The notes under the pieces were generated by a model. The model ran no database searches and had not been told where the DNA came from. It saw nothing but the letters and a program-made list of their open reading frames with translations. Source: Rikenellaceae bacterium (GTDB lineage: Bacteria; Bacteroidota; Bacteroidia; Bacteroidales; UBA932). From it: 64,000 nt of DNA. Both the position numbers and the translations under genes were made by a program. Each line of letters opens with the position of its first letter. The first letter of the stretch is position 1. Where the stretch lies: positions 1 to 64,000 of the forward strand of contig CAAGIL010000170.1 in the NCBI GenBank assembly GCA_900769905.1, given 5' to 3'. Below are positions 38,179 through 46,527 of this stretch, piece by piece.

Positions 38179-38186
38179 TATCTTTG
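38179..38186 (+). promoter_or_regulatory. -7 box upstream of the M24 aminopeptidase gene
   Basis: TATCTTTG at 38179-38186 matches TAnnTTTG, just after the hybrid regulator gene ends. I see no good -33 element, so confidence is moderate. Confidence 0.4.
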
Positions 38187-38227
38187 CGGGGTTATATAAT
38201 GTTTCGCTTGCGAAATTTGGGTGTCTT

Positions 38228-39640
38228 ATGTTTGCAAAAGATGTATATGTCAGAAGGCGCAAGGCGCTGATTGACAAGATGACAGGGGAGAAAGGCGTGG
38301 CTCTGTTCATAGGCAATGTCGATGCCCCGGCACAGTATAGGGACAACTGCTACAAGTGGCGTCAGGACAGCACCTGGCTCTATTTCTTCGGTATAGATGA
38401 ACCCCGTTTCGCCGCGACAATTGACCTTGAAAGCGGCGAAGAAACCATCTATGCAGACGATTTCGGGATTGATGACATCATCTGGATGGGCCCTATGCCT
38501 TCAGTGAAATCCCTCGCCGAGTCAGTGGGAGTGGCCAGAACAGCCCCATACTCCGCACTCGATGAGGCTGTGAAGGGCCGTCAGGTCCATTTCATCCCTG
38601 CCAGCAGGTACTACACCCGCCTGAAACTCGCTTCCCTGCTCGGACTGGACCCTTCTGAGGTCGTTTCCAAAGGAAAGAAGGGTTGTCCAAAGGCCTCTGA
38701 GGCCCTCGTCAGGGCTGCAATTGAGCTCAGGCTTGTCAAGGAGCCGGAGGAAATTGCCCAGATTGAAGCCGCCTGCGAGATAGGATATCAGATGCATACC
38801 GCCGCCCGCAAGGGCATACGCCTCGGACGCATCGAGCAGGAGATAGTGGGAGAGATGGAAGGAGTCACCCTTTCCAAGGGCTGGGGTGTGAGCTTCTCGA
38901 CAATACTCACCCAGCACGGAGAGATATTCCACTGCCACAGCCACGACAGCCTCATCGAGCCGGGAAAGCTTCTGGTCGTGGATGCCGGTGCCGAGAACAA
39001 TATGCACTACGCCTCCGATTTCACCCGCAGCTACCCGACGGGCGGAGTTTTCACCCCGAAGCAGAGGGATATATATGAAATAGTGTATCATTGCAATGAA
39101 CTCGCATACTCCCTGATTTCGCCCGGTATGGCGTATCGCGACGTGCACCTTGAGTGCGCAGGCCTGATGCTGGACGAACTCAAGTCGCTCGGACTCGTCA
39201 GGGGCAGCGTGGACGATATGGTGGAAAACGGGGTCGCCGGACTCTTTATGCCTCACGGACTCGGACACAATATGGGTCTGGATGTGCACGATATGGAAGA
39301 CTACGGCGAAGACCTGGTGGGCTATGATCCCGACCAGAGCCGTTCCTCCCAGCTCGGTCTGGGCAGCCTCAGAATGGCCAGAAGGCTCTGCGAAGGCAAT
39401 GTTATTACCGATGAGCCGGGAATCTACTTCATCCCGGCCCTGATAGAATCCTGGAAGAAGGAAGGCCGCTTCACCGACTTCATCAACTACTCCAAACTTG
39501 AGGAATACTACGACTTCGGCGGCATACGCCTCGAAGACGATGTGCTCGTGACGGAGGACGGTGCCCGCAGGCTCGGCTCCGCAAGGCTCCCTATAGCCCC
39601 GGACGAGGTTGAGGAGGCGATGAGACGGGACAAGGAATAA
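38228..39640 (+). CDS. Aminopeptidase P family protein (M24B)
   Basis: Protein of 470 residues with an aminopeptidase P N-terminal domain (FIGNVDAPAQYRDNCYKWRQ) and an M24 pita-bread catalytic domain. The metal ligands are visible: Asp in VVDAGAENN, Asp in YASDFTRSYP, His in PHGLGHNMG, Glu in ITDEPGIY and Glu in RLEDDVLV. It removes N-terminal residues preceding proline in the cytoplasm. fabG follows after 42 bases. Confidence 0.93.
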   Translation: MFAKDVYVRRRKALIDKMTGEKGVALFIGNVDAPAQYRDNCYKWRQDSTWLYFFGIDEPRFAATIDLESGEETIYADDFGIDDIIWMGPMPSVKSLAESVGVARTAPYSALDEAVKGRQVHFIPASRYYTRLKLASLLGLDPSEVVSKGKKGCPKASEALVRAAIELRLVKEPEEIAQIEAACEIGYQMHTAARKGIRLGRIEQEIVGEMEGVTLSKGWGVSFSTILTQHGEIFHCHSHDSLIEPGKLLVVDAGAENNMHYASDFTRSYPTGGVFTPKQRDIYEIVYHCNELAYSLISPGMAYRDVHLECAGLMLDELKSLGLVRGSVDDMVENGVAGLFMPHGLGHNMGLDVHDMEDYGEDLVGYDPDQSRSSQLGLGSLRMARRLCEGNVITDEPGIYFIPALIESWKKEGRFTDFINYSKLEEYYDFGGIRLEDDVLVTEDGARRLGSARLPIAPDEVEEAMRRDKE

Positions 39641-39682
39641 ACTGAACCTGCGCTTTATGCGCAAACAATATGTACTAAAACA

Positions 39683-40420
39683 ATGGGATTATTAACTGGA
39701 AAAGTCGCCCTCATCACTGGGGCATCGAGGGGCATAGGCAAAGCCATCGCCCTTAAGTTCGCGTCGGAAGGAGCGGATATCGCATTCACCGACATCAAGA
39801 TCAACGAAGACACAGTGAAGGAAATCGAGGCTCTCGGAGTAAAGGTCAGGGCCTACGCATCCAATGCGGCTGATTTCGCCGCCACCCACGAGACGGTGGA
39901 TCAGATACTTGCCGATTTCGGCCACATCGACGTGCTTGTCAACAACGCCGGCATCACCCGTGACGGTCTGATGCTCAGGATGGACGAGGCGCAGTGGGAT
40001 GCCGTAATCAACGTCAACCTCAAGTCGGCCTACAACTACATCCACGCCCTTACCCCTATTATGGCCCGCCAGAGGGGTGGCAGCATCATCAATATGTCCT
40101 CAGTAGTGGGTGTCAGCGGCAACGCCGGCCAGTGCAACTACTCCGCATCCAAGGCCGGTCTCATCGGTCTCGCCAAGTCCATCGCCAAGGAGATGGGTCC
40201 TCGCGGAATACGTGCAAACTGCATTGCTCCGGGCTTCATCATCTCCGATATGACCGCCGCCCTTTCCGAGGAAGTCCGTCAGGGCTGGATCAAGACCATT
40301 CCTCTCCGCAGGGGCGGTACTCCTGAAGATGTCGCCAACGTGGCTCTCTTCCTCGCCAGCGACCTCTCTTCCTATGTCAGCGGACAGGTTATCCACTGCT
40401 GTGGCGCGATGAACTGCTAG
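39683..40420 (+). CDS. fabG: 3-oxoacyl-ACP reductase (short-chain dehydrogenase)
   Basis: Protein of 245 residues. Rossmann cofactor motif TGASRGIGKAIA near the N terminus, NNAGITRD, catalytic Ser in INMSSVVG, Tyr and Lys in YSASKAG. FabG uses NADPH to reduce 3-oxoacyl-ACP in fatty-acid synthesis. The C terminus ends HCCGAMNC, where FabG usually ends with a Gly-Met motif. comF begins 20 bases downstream. Confidence 0.9.
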   Translation: MGLLTGKVALITGASRGIGKAIALKFASEGADIAFTDIKINEDTVKEIEALGVKVRAYASNAADFAATHETVDQILADFGHIDVLVNNAGITRDGLMLRMDEAQWDAVINVNLKSAYNYIHALTPIMARQRGGSIINMSSVVGVSGNAGQCNYSASKAGLIGLAKSIAKEMGPRGIRANCIAPGFIISDMTAALSEEVRQGWIKTIPLRRGGTPEDVANVALFLASDLSSYVSGQVIHCCGAMNC

Positions 40421-40439
40421 AAGCGATTGACTGCTCGCG

Positions 40440-41198
40440 ATGACTTCTTCACCTAAAGACTTGAACTTGAAAACGGCCCTGTCTGCAATTGCGGACCTGG
40501 TGATGCCGAGAGTGTGCGTCGTGTGCGGCGCAAGCCTTGACGGTGAAGAAAAACATATATGCAGGGATTGTTTTGCCGACCTGCCGCTGACAGGTTTTTC
40601 CAAGGTGGAACACAATCCTATGGCCGACAAGTTCAATGCCGGCTTCAGCTCGGATGAATATGAGCCGTATGCGCACGCTGCGGCTCTTTTCTATTATTCT
40701 CCCGAGAGTCCCTATTCCAGGCTGACCCAGGCCCTGAAGTATGACGGGAACATTCCTGCCGGCCGTCTTCTGTCCAGGATGCTCGCGGAGGATCTGGTCT
40801 CTTCTCCCTTCTTTGCCGACGTGGATGCAATCGTCCCCGTGCCCCTGCACTGGACCCGGCTTCTGAAGAGGGGTTACAACCAGAGCGGGGTGATTGCCCG
40901 CTGCCTGGCTTCGGAAATGGGAGTCCCTGAACTCCCCGGCCTTCTCAGGCGCACGCGCCGCACCCGCAGCCAGACCACCCTCGGAATGGAGGAAAAGGCC
41001 CTCAATGTGGGTGGAGCCTTCGCCGTGGATACAAAAACCGCAGGGCGCACTCCCGCCCCGCGGCACATACTTCTTGTGGATGACGTGTTCACCTCAGGCT
41101 CCACGCTGGGAGCCTGCCGGGCTGCACTCAAGGCGCATTACGGGCCCGGACTGCGGGTATCGGCCGCAACCCTCGCCTTTGTGGGAAGGCTGGGGTAG
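40440..41198 (+). CDS. ComF family phosphoribosyltransferase-like protein
   Basis: Protein of 252 residues with an N-terminal zinc-ribbon-like Cys set (CVVCGAS...ICRDC), and a phosphoribosyltransferase domain ending in the PRPP motif HILLVDDVFTSGSTLGAC. ComF relatives take part in DNA uptake in some bacteria and possibly in replication restart; the role in Bacteroidota is unclear. Its stop codon abuts the stop of the convergent M24 gene with no gap. Confidence 0.88.
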   Translation: MTSSPKDLNLKTALSAIADLVMPRVCVVCGASLDGEEKHICRDCFADLPLTGFSKVEHNPMADKFNAGFSSDEYEPYAHAAALFYYSPESPYSRLTQALKYDGNIPAGRLLSRMLAEDLVSSPFFADVDAIVPVPLHWTRLLKRGYNQSGVIARCLASEMGVPELPGLLRRTRRTRSQTTLGMEEKALNVGGAFAVDTKTAGRTPAPRHILLVDDVFTSGSTLGACRAALKAHYGPGLRVSAATLAFVGRLG

Positions 41199-42977
41199 TC
41201 AGGGCTCCAACGGAGCGGTTTTCTCCCTGAGCCATTCCGCCACCTCGTCCGGCAGCAGCGGGCTCAAAGTCCTGTACACCTTCTCGTGGTACGCGTTCAA
41301 CCACTCGATTTCCTCCTTCCCGAGCAATTCGGGTATAATAGCCTCCTTGTCGAAATGGCACAGGGTGAGCGTCTCGAAACAGAGCCAGCGCCCGAATTCG
41401 TTCTCCCCGGCTTCCGTGCAGAGCACCAGGTTCTCGTGGCGCACGCCGTGCTGCCCTTCCCTGTATATTCCCGGCTCGTCGGATATTATCATTCCCGCCT
41501 TGAGCGGCACCGGGTTGAGGTTCTGTCGTACATCCTGGGGACCTTCGTGCACCCCGAGGAAAAAGCCTATTCCGTGGCCGGTACCGTGGCCGAAGTTGCG
41601 CTTGCTCTTCCATAGCGGCTCTCTTGCCAGGGCATCGATGCGGCAGCCCGGCGTGCCTTCCGGGAATACGGCCATCGCAAGGTCTATGTGGCCCTTGAGC
41701 ACCAGGGTGTAGTCTTCCATCTCGAGTCTGCTGCACCCGCCCAGCGGTACGGTACGGGTGATGTCCGTCGTGCCGAGGGTGTATTGGCCGCCCGAGTCGC
41801 AGAGGTACAGACCCTCTTCCTCCAGCAGCGGCGCATCGGCGTGCGGAGTGACGTAATGCGGCAGCGCGGCACCCGGGCCGTAGGCCGAAATGGTCTCGAA
41901 ACTGTCGCCCCGGTACTCCCCGATCTCTGCCCTGTATTGCCCCAGCTTGACGGCGGCATCCCATTCGCTGATCCGGCGACCCGCCCTGACGCTTTTCTCT
42001 AGCCAGTAGAGGAACTTCTCCATCGCCACGCCGTCCTTGACGTGTATGCGCCGCATCGCGTCGATTTCATACCCGTTCTTCACCGCCTTGCGCAGGCCTA
42101 CCGGGCTCGTGCATTCCTCCAGCTGGACTCCTGAGGCAATGAGGCTGCGGTAGATGCTATAGTTCAGGCTGCCCGGGTCAACGAGCAGACGGCCTTCGTC
42201 GAGCAGTTCGGCAAGCCTGAATTCCGCGTCGCCGTATGCGGCAATTTCCACGCCCTCGGATTCCAGGATGCTGAAACAGGCGGCGCTGCTCTCATCAACC
42301 TCCCCGCCTTTCTCCACAAACCATACCGCCTTTCCGGTGGTCACAAGCAGATAGCTGAGCACCAATGGATTATATTCTATGTCGGAGGCGCGCACATTGA
42401 GCATCCAGGCTATTTCGTCAAGGGCGCTGAGCAGTATTCCGGAGGCGCTGTTGTCCTTCAGGAAAGAGCGCAGCCATTCGAACTTGGATGCCCGCGTTTG
42501 TCCGCATTCCACGGAAAAGACCGGGGTCTGGGGTATCTGCGGCCTGTCCTGCCAGAACACTCCCAGCATATCCGGCACGCTGATTACCGTCCCCGGGAGG
42601 CAGGAGGCCCAGTCGGCGCTTACGCACAGTCCGTCCACGGCAATCAGGCCTTCGTCTCCGAACTGCTGCTCCAGCCACTCCGGAATCAGCACCTGCTCCG
42701 GAACCCGCGTCTTGTGGAGCTCAATCCCCGTTCCGTCCAGCTGCCTGCGGGCCTGGATGAAGTAACGCGTGTCTGTCCAGAGCCCCGCGTGGTCCAGGGT
42801 CACCACAAGGTCGCCAGCTTCCCCCGTGAAGCCGGAAAGCCATTCCACCTGCTTCCATCTCAGCGCCGGGTATTCGCTCGAATGTGGATCGGACCCGGTG
42901 ATGATCACTGCATCCCAGGCCTTCGTGCGCATCAGCGTACGCAACATTTCCAATCTTTGACTGTAGATATTTTCCAT
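41199..42977 (-). CDS. Xaa-Pro aminopeptidase (M24B, long form)
   Basis: Protein of 592 residues with two creatinase-like N-terminal domains and a C-terminal M24 domain. Metal ligands: two Asp in LCDSGGQYTLGTTDITR, His in GHGTGHGIGF, Glu in ISDEPGIY and Glu in VRHENLVL. The length is that of the eukaryote-like aminopeptidase P found in many bacteria. ATG 42977 (MENIYSQRLE) is preferred; a longer frame starting at 43019 would overlap the dusB promoter. Confidence 0.92.
   Translation of the reverse strand: MENIYSQRLEMLRTLMRTKAWDAVIITGSDPHSSEYPALRWKQVEWLSGFTGEAGDLVVTLDHAGLWTDTRYFIQARRQLDGTGIELHKTRVPEQVLIPEWLEQQFGDEGLIAVDGLCVSADWASCLPGTVISVPDMLGVFWQDRPQIPQTPVFSVECGQTRASKFEWLRSFLKDNSASGILLSALDEIAWMLNVRASDIEYNPLVLSYLLVTTGKAVWFVEKGGEVDESSAACFSILESEGVEIAAYGDAEFRLAELLDEGRLLVDPGSLNYSIYRSLIASGVQLEECTSPVGLRKAVKNGYEIDAMRRIHVKDGVAMEKFLYWLEKSVRAGRRISEWDAAVKLGQYRAEIGEYRGDSFETISAYGPGAALPHYVTPHADAPLLEEEGLYLCDSGGQYTLGTTDITRTVPLGGCSRLEMEDYTLVLKGHIDLAMAVFPEGTPGCRIDALAREPLWKSKRNFGHGTGHGIGFFLGVHEGPQDVRQNLNPVPLKAGMIISDEPGIYREGQHGVRHENLVLCTEAGENEFGRWLCFETLTLCHFDKEAIIPELLGKEEIEWLNAYHEKVYRTLSPLLPDEVAEWLREKTAPLEP
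41204..41224 (+). terminator. comF terminator lying inside the convergent M24 gene
   Basis: GCTCC-AAC-GGAGC (41204-41216) followed by GGTTTTC forms a small terminator for the plus strand just after the comF stop. It lies within the last codons of the convergent M24 gene. Confidence 0.45.
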
Positions 42978-42983
42978 TGCATT

Positions 42984-43014
42984 TTTGCACTTTCTACAAA
43001 TATAAGTAATTTTG
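42984..43014 (+). promoter_or_regulatory. dusB promoter, with an opposing -7 box for the M24 gene
   Basis: TTTG (42984-42987), 19 bases, TAATTTTG (43007-43014) is a full match, only seven bases before the dusB ATG. On the minus strand TATATTTG (42997-43004) serves the M24 gene, so the two promoters interleave. Confidence 0.65.
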
Positions 43015-43021
43015 CACAACG

Positions 43022-44017
43022 ATGAAGATTGGAAGCGTGGATTTGGGCGAAAAGCCCCTTCTGCTGGCGCCGATGGAGGATATCACCGACGTCACTTTCC
43101 GCCTGCTCTGCCGCGAGCAGGGGGCGGATATGGTATATACCGAGTTCATCCCTTCCGACGGGCTGATACGCGATGCCCAAAAGGCCATTGCCAAGATGCA
43201 CACCTACGAAGAGGAGGCCCCGGTGGCGATACAGATTTACGGCCACATCCCGGAATCGATGGTGGAAGCGGCGCGTATGGCGGACAAGGCGGCGGAAATC
43301 GCCGGAGGCCACGGAGCGGACATCATAGACATCAACTTCGGATGCCCGGTGAGCAAAATCGCCGGCAGGGGAGCGGGTTCGGGAATGATGCGCGAGCCTG
43401 ACAAACTCGTGGCGATTACCAAGGCCGTGGTGGAGGCGGTGGACAAGCCGGTCACCGTGAAGACGCGCCTGGGCTGGGACGAGAATTCCAAGATTATCGT
43501 GGAACTGGCCGAAAGGCTTCAGGATGTCGGCATACAGGCGCTTACCATACACGGGCGCACGCGTTGCCAGATGTACAAGGGGGAGGCCGACTGGACCCTG
43601 ATCGGCAAGGTGAAGGAGAACCCGAGGATGCACATACCCATCATAGGGAACGGCGACATCAAGGACGGGCCTGGTGCAGCCGCAGCTTTCGCGCGCTACG
43701 GTGTGGATGCAATAATGATAGGCCGTGCCACCTTCGGGCATCCTTGGATATTCAGGGAAATCAGGCACTACCTCGACCACGGCGAACCTATGCCGGAGCC
43801 GACGGTGGCAGAAAAGGTAGCCCTGGCAAAGCGTCACCTGGCGCTGTCTCTGGAGCACAAGGGCAGTCCGCGCGGCATCTATGAGATGCGCCGCCACCTG
43901 AGCTGCTACTTCAAGGGCCTGCCGGAGTTCAAGGAGACTCGTATGCGTATGGTGACGACCCTCGACAGCACAGAACTTTATTCGATACTGGACGAAATAC
44001 AGCAGAGATATGATTGA
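43022..44017 (+). CDS. dusB: tRNA-dihydrouridine synthase, DusB family
   Basis: Protein of 331 residues. FMN-binding barrel with LLLAPMEDITDVTFR, catalytic Cys in INFGCPVSKI, KTRLGW, TIHGRTRCQMYKG and IGNGDIKDG. The enzyme reduces uridine to dihydrouridine in tRNA D loops with NADPH. It starts almost at the predicted transcription start. It overlaps lpxK by eight bases. Confidence 0.93.
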   Translation: MKIGSVDLGEKPLLLAPMEDITDVTFRLLCREQGADMVYTEFIPSDGLIRDAQKAIAKMHTYEEEAPVAIQIYGHIPESMVEAARMADKAAEIAGGHGADIIDINFGCPVSKIAGRGAGSGMMREPDKLVAITKAVVEAVDKPVTVKTRLGWDENSKIIVELAERLQDVGIQALTIHGRTRCQMYKGEADWTLIGKVKENPRMHIPIIGNGDIKDGPGAAAAFARYGVDAIMIGRATFGHPWIFREIRHYLDHGEPMPEPTVAEKVALAKRHLALSLEHKGSPRGIYEMRRHLSCYFKGLPEFKETRMRMVTTLDSTELYSILDEIQQRYD

Positions 44018-45134
44018 CAAGGTACTTCTTTTTCCATATTACGCGGTCCTCAAGCTGAGGAACAGCTTCTATTCGTCTTCCCGACGCAAGCCGGCGCTCA
44101 CCGAGGTGCCTTCGGTATGCGTGGGCAATGTCACCGTGGGCGGCACGGGAAAGACCCCTCACGTGGAGATGATACTGCGTATGCTCAGGGAGAGCGAGCG
44201 CTGGGGCGATGCACAGCTTGCCGTGCTTTCCAGGGGTTACAAGCGTGAGAGCAAGGGCTTCCAGCAGGTTACGGTGGGCGGGAGTGCGGAGATGTTCGGG
44301 GACGAACCGCTCCAGATCAAGAAGAAGTTCCCGGGAGTGACGGTGGCCGTGTGCAAGAACAGGGTGGAAGGAAGCGGCCTGCTCTGCCATCCGGACCGGC
44401 TTGAGGCGAAGAAGTACGCCAGGAAATGCTGGAACCCCGAGTTCCCTCCTGCAGACTTCCTGGTGCTCGACGACGCGTACCAGTACCGCAAGCTCAAGCC
44501 TGAGCTCAACATAGTCCTGGTGGATTACAACCGTCCGGTGTTCAAGGATATGCTGCTGCCCCTGGGACGCCTGCGCGACCTTCCCGAGAGGGTGGCGGAC
44601 GCGGACGTGGTGATAGTCAGCAAGTGCCCTGCCCAGCTTGAGAACCAGGAGCGCAAGGCCTTCGCCGACGGTCTCAAGGTCCTGAGCTACAACCAGGATG
44701 AATGCGAGTGCATCAGCGCAAGCGGGAAACGCCAGCTGCTGCTCTTCACCACTATAGATTACACGCGCGCACAAGGAGTTTACGAGTGCACGGAGCCGAG
44801 GTACGTATATTCCAAAAAGGCCATTATGGTCACGGGCATAGCCAAGGACACCCCGCTGCGCAAGCATCTGAGCGACAGTTACAAGATAGTGTCCCGTTTC
44901 AGCTTCCCCGACCACCACAAGTTCAGCTGGTCAGATATCAGCAAAATCCAGGCAGCGCTCCGCAAGAATCCTACCGCGTCCATCTTCACGACCGAGAAGG
45001 ATACCCAGAGACTGCTCGATTTCAACGGTATGCCAAAGGAGATTATGGAGCGTTGCTTTATGATACCAATAGAAACGCGCTTCCTCTCCGAAGCGGAAAG
45101 AAGCGCGTTTGCAAGACTGCTTGAGCAGCTCTGA
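44010..45134 (+). CDS. lpxK: Tetraacyldisaccharide 4'-kinase
   Basis: Protein of 374 residues with a membrane-associated N terminus, P-loop NVTVGGTGKTPHVE (residues about 35-48) and LVLDDAYQYRKL. It adds the 4'-phosphate of lipid A at the inner membrane. It overlaps dusB by eight bases, so the genes are co-translated. The stop codon directly abuts the stop of frr on the other strand; a perfect 11-base-pair inverted repeat lies in its last codons. Confidence 0.93.
   Translation: MIDKVLLFPYYAVLKLRNSFYSSSRRKPALTEVPSVCVGNVTVGGTGKTPHVEMILRMLRESERWGDAQLAVLSRGYKRESKGFQQVTVGGSAEMFGDEPLQIKKKFPGVTVAVCKNRVEGSGLLCHPDRLEAKKYARKCWNPEFPPADFLVLDDAYQYRKLKPELNIVLVDYNRPVFKDMLLPLGRLRDLPERVADADVVIVSKCPAQLENQERKAFADGLKVLSYNQDECECISASGKRQLLLFTTIDYTRAQGVYECTEPRYVYSKKAIMVTGIAKDTPLRKHLSDSYKIVSRFSFPDHHKFSWSDISKIQAALRKNPTASIFTTEKDTQRLLDFNGMPKEIMERCFMIPIETRFLSEAERSAFARLLEQL
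45073..45110. terminator. Inverted repeat inside the 3' end of lpxK, likely bidirectional terminator
   Basis: AAACGCGCTTC (45073-45083) and GAAGCGCGTTT (45100-45110) are perfect inverted copies around a 16-base loop. There is no space between the convergent lpxK and frr stops, so termination probably uses coding sequence. T runs are short. Confidence 0.45.
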
Positions 45135-45704
45135 TTACACGGTCATAATGTCTTTTTCCTTGGCTGCGACAAGTTCGTCCACAGTCTTGACCTTCTTGTC
45201 GGTAAGCTTCTGAATTTCGGTCTCGGCTTCCTTCTGGGTGTCTTCAGGGAGACCTTCGTTCTTGTTTGCCTTCTTGAGAAGCTCGATGCCGTCGCGGCGT
45301 GCGTTGCGTACCACGATCTTCGCATTCTCGCCGGCACCCTTCGCCTTCTTGATAAGCTCCTTGCGCCTCTCTTCGGTCAGGGCCGGAACGGTGCAGCGTA
45401 TTACCTCGCCGTTGTTCTGGGGAGTGAAGCCGAGGTTGGCGTCGATGATGGCCTTCTCGATCTTAGGGATCATATGCTTCTCCCAAGGCTGGATTGCAAG
45501 GGTCTTTGCGTCCGGGGCCGAGATGGAGGCAACCTGTGCAAGAGGGGTAGGGGTGCCGTAGTAATCTACGGATACGCTGTTGAAGATGAGAGGGTTAGCC
45601 TTGCCTACCCTGTATGTCTTGAGGTCTTCCTCGAGGAAGTTTACCGCATCCTGCATCTTGGAATCAGTCAGGTTTACGATTTCTTTGGCTCTGTCTGTTA
45701 ACAT
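45135..45704 (-). CDS. frr: Ribosome recycling factor
   Basis: Protein of 189 residues, close to the usual 185, with typical RRF segments (LKTYRVGKANP, SISAPDAKTLAIQPWEK, ALTEERRKELIKKAK, VRNARRDG). It splits post-termination ribosomes together with EF-G. Twenty bases after pyrH in the classical pyrH-frr order. Confidence 0.97.
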   Translation of the reverse strand: MLTDRAKEIVNLTDSKMQDAVNFLEEDLKTYRVGKANPLIFNSVSVDYYGTPTPLAQVASISAPDAKTLAIQPWEKHMIPKIEKAIIDANLGFTPQNNGEVIRCTVPALTEERRKELIKKAKGAGENAKIVVRNARRDGIELLKKANKNEGLPEDTQKEAETEIQKLTDKKVKTVDELVAAKEKDIMTV

Positions 45705-45724
45705 ATTAGTATGGTGTTTGATTG

Positions 45725-46423
45725 TTAAGCGTGTACGGTTGTGCCCACCTTCTCGCCTGCAAGCAGGCGGCCGAGGCTGCCTTTCTCTCCTATATTGAAT
45801 ACTATGATAGGAACCGGGCCCTGTTCGCAGAGGGCGAAGGCGGTGGCGTCCATCACCTTGAGGTGGTCGGAGAGGGCCTTGCTGAACGTGAGCTCGTCAT
45901 ATTTCACGGCATTCGGGTCCTTTTCCGGGTCGGCGGTGTAAACCCCGTCCACCCTGGTGCCTTTCAGGAGTGCGTCCGCCTCGATCTCAAGGGCTCTGAG
46001 CGCCGCTCCGGAATCGGTGGTGAAGAAAGGGTTGCCCGTGCCTCCGGAGATCAGTGCCACGCCTCCCTGCTCCAGGAGGGCGACTGCGTCTTCCCTGCGG
46101 TAGTAGTGGGCAATAGGCTGCATAGGGGTTGCAGTGAACACCTCCGCCTTCACTCCTTCGGAGCGCAGTGCGCAGGCCAGGCCCAGGGAGTTGATGACTG
46201 TCGCCAGCATTCCCATACGGTCTCCGCTGATTCTGTCGAAGCCTTTCCCCAGGCCCTGGAGCCCGCGGAAAATATTGCCTCCTCCGTTCACGATTGCTAT
46301 CTGATGACCGGCTTTCACGGCCTCGGCGATTTCTTTGGCAAAGCCCGTCAGGCACCCGCTGTCAATGCCCTTGCCTGAAGGGCCTCCAAGGCTTTCGCCG
46401 CTCAGTTTAAGTAAAACTCTCAT
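45725..46423 (-). CDS. pyrH: UMP kinase
   Basis: Protein of 232 residues with the amino-acid-kinase fold: LLKLSGESLGG at the N terminus, GGGNIFRG, DRISGDRMGMLATVIN and ISGGTGNPFFTTDS. It phosphorylates UMP to UDP. Transcribed from the promoter at 46453-46483, divergently from sdhC. Confidence 0.97.
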   Translation of the reverse strand: MRVLLKLSGESLGGPSGKGIDSGCLTGFAKEIAEAVKAGHQIAIVNGGGNIFRGLQGLGKGFDRISGDRMGMLATVINSLGLACALRSEGVKAEVFTATPMQPIAHYYRREDAVALLEQGGVALISGGTGNPFFTTDSGAALRALEIEADALLKGTRVDGVYTADPEKDPNAVKYDELTFSKALSDHLKVMDATAFALCEQGPVPIIVFNIGEKGSLGRLLAGEKVGTTVHA

Positions 46424-46452
46424 ATAAATTTCAAATTTTGCAGACTTTTAAA

Positions 46453-46483
46453 CAAAAATATCGGAAAATTATGAAACTTGCAA
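46453..46483 (-). promoter_or_regulatory. Promoter of pyrH-frr
   Basis: On the minus strand TTG (46481-46483), 20 bases, TATTTTTG (46453-46460). On the other strand TATATTTG at 46493-46500 is a -7 box for sdhC. Confidence 0.6.
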
Positions 46484-46527
46484 GATTAGGAGTATATTTG
46501 CACTCCAATTGATTAAATTCAACACCA

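Noticed and set aside
38522..39664. Open frame of 380 codons on the minus strand opposite the M24 gene
   Set aside because: Entirely antisense to an intact aminopeptidase with all metal ligands; rich in His and Gly as expected of a shadow frame.
42932..44020. Open frame of 362 codons on the minus strand opposite dusB
   Set aside because: Antisense to dusB and running through the divergent promoter region; no domain recognised.
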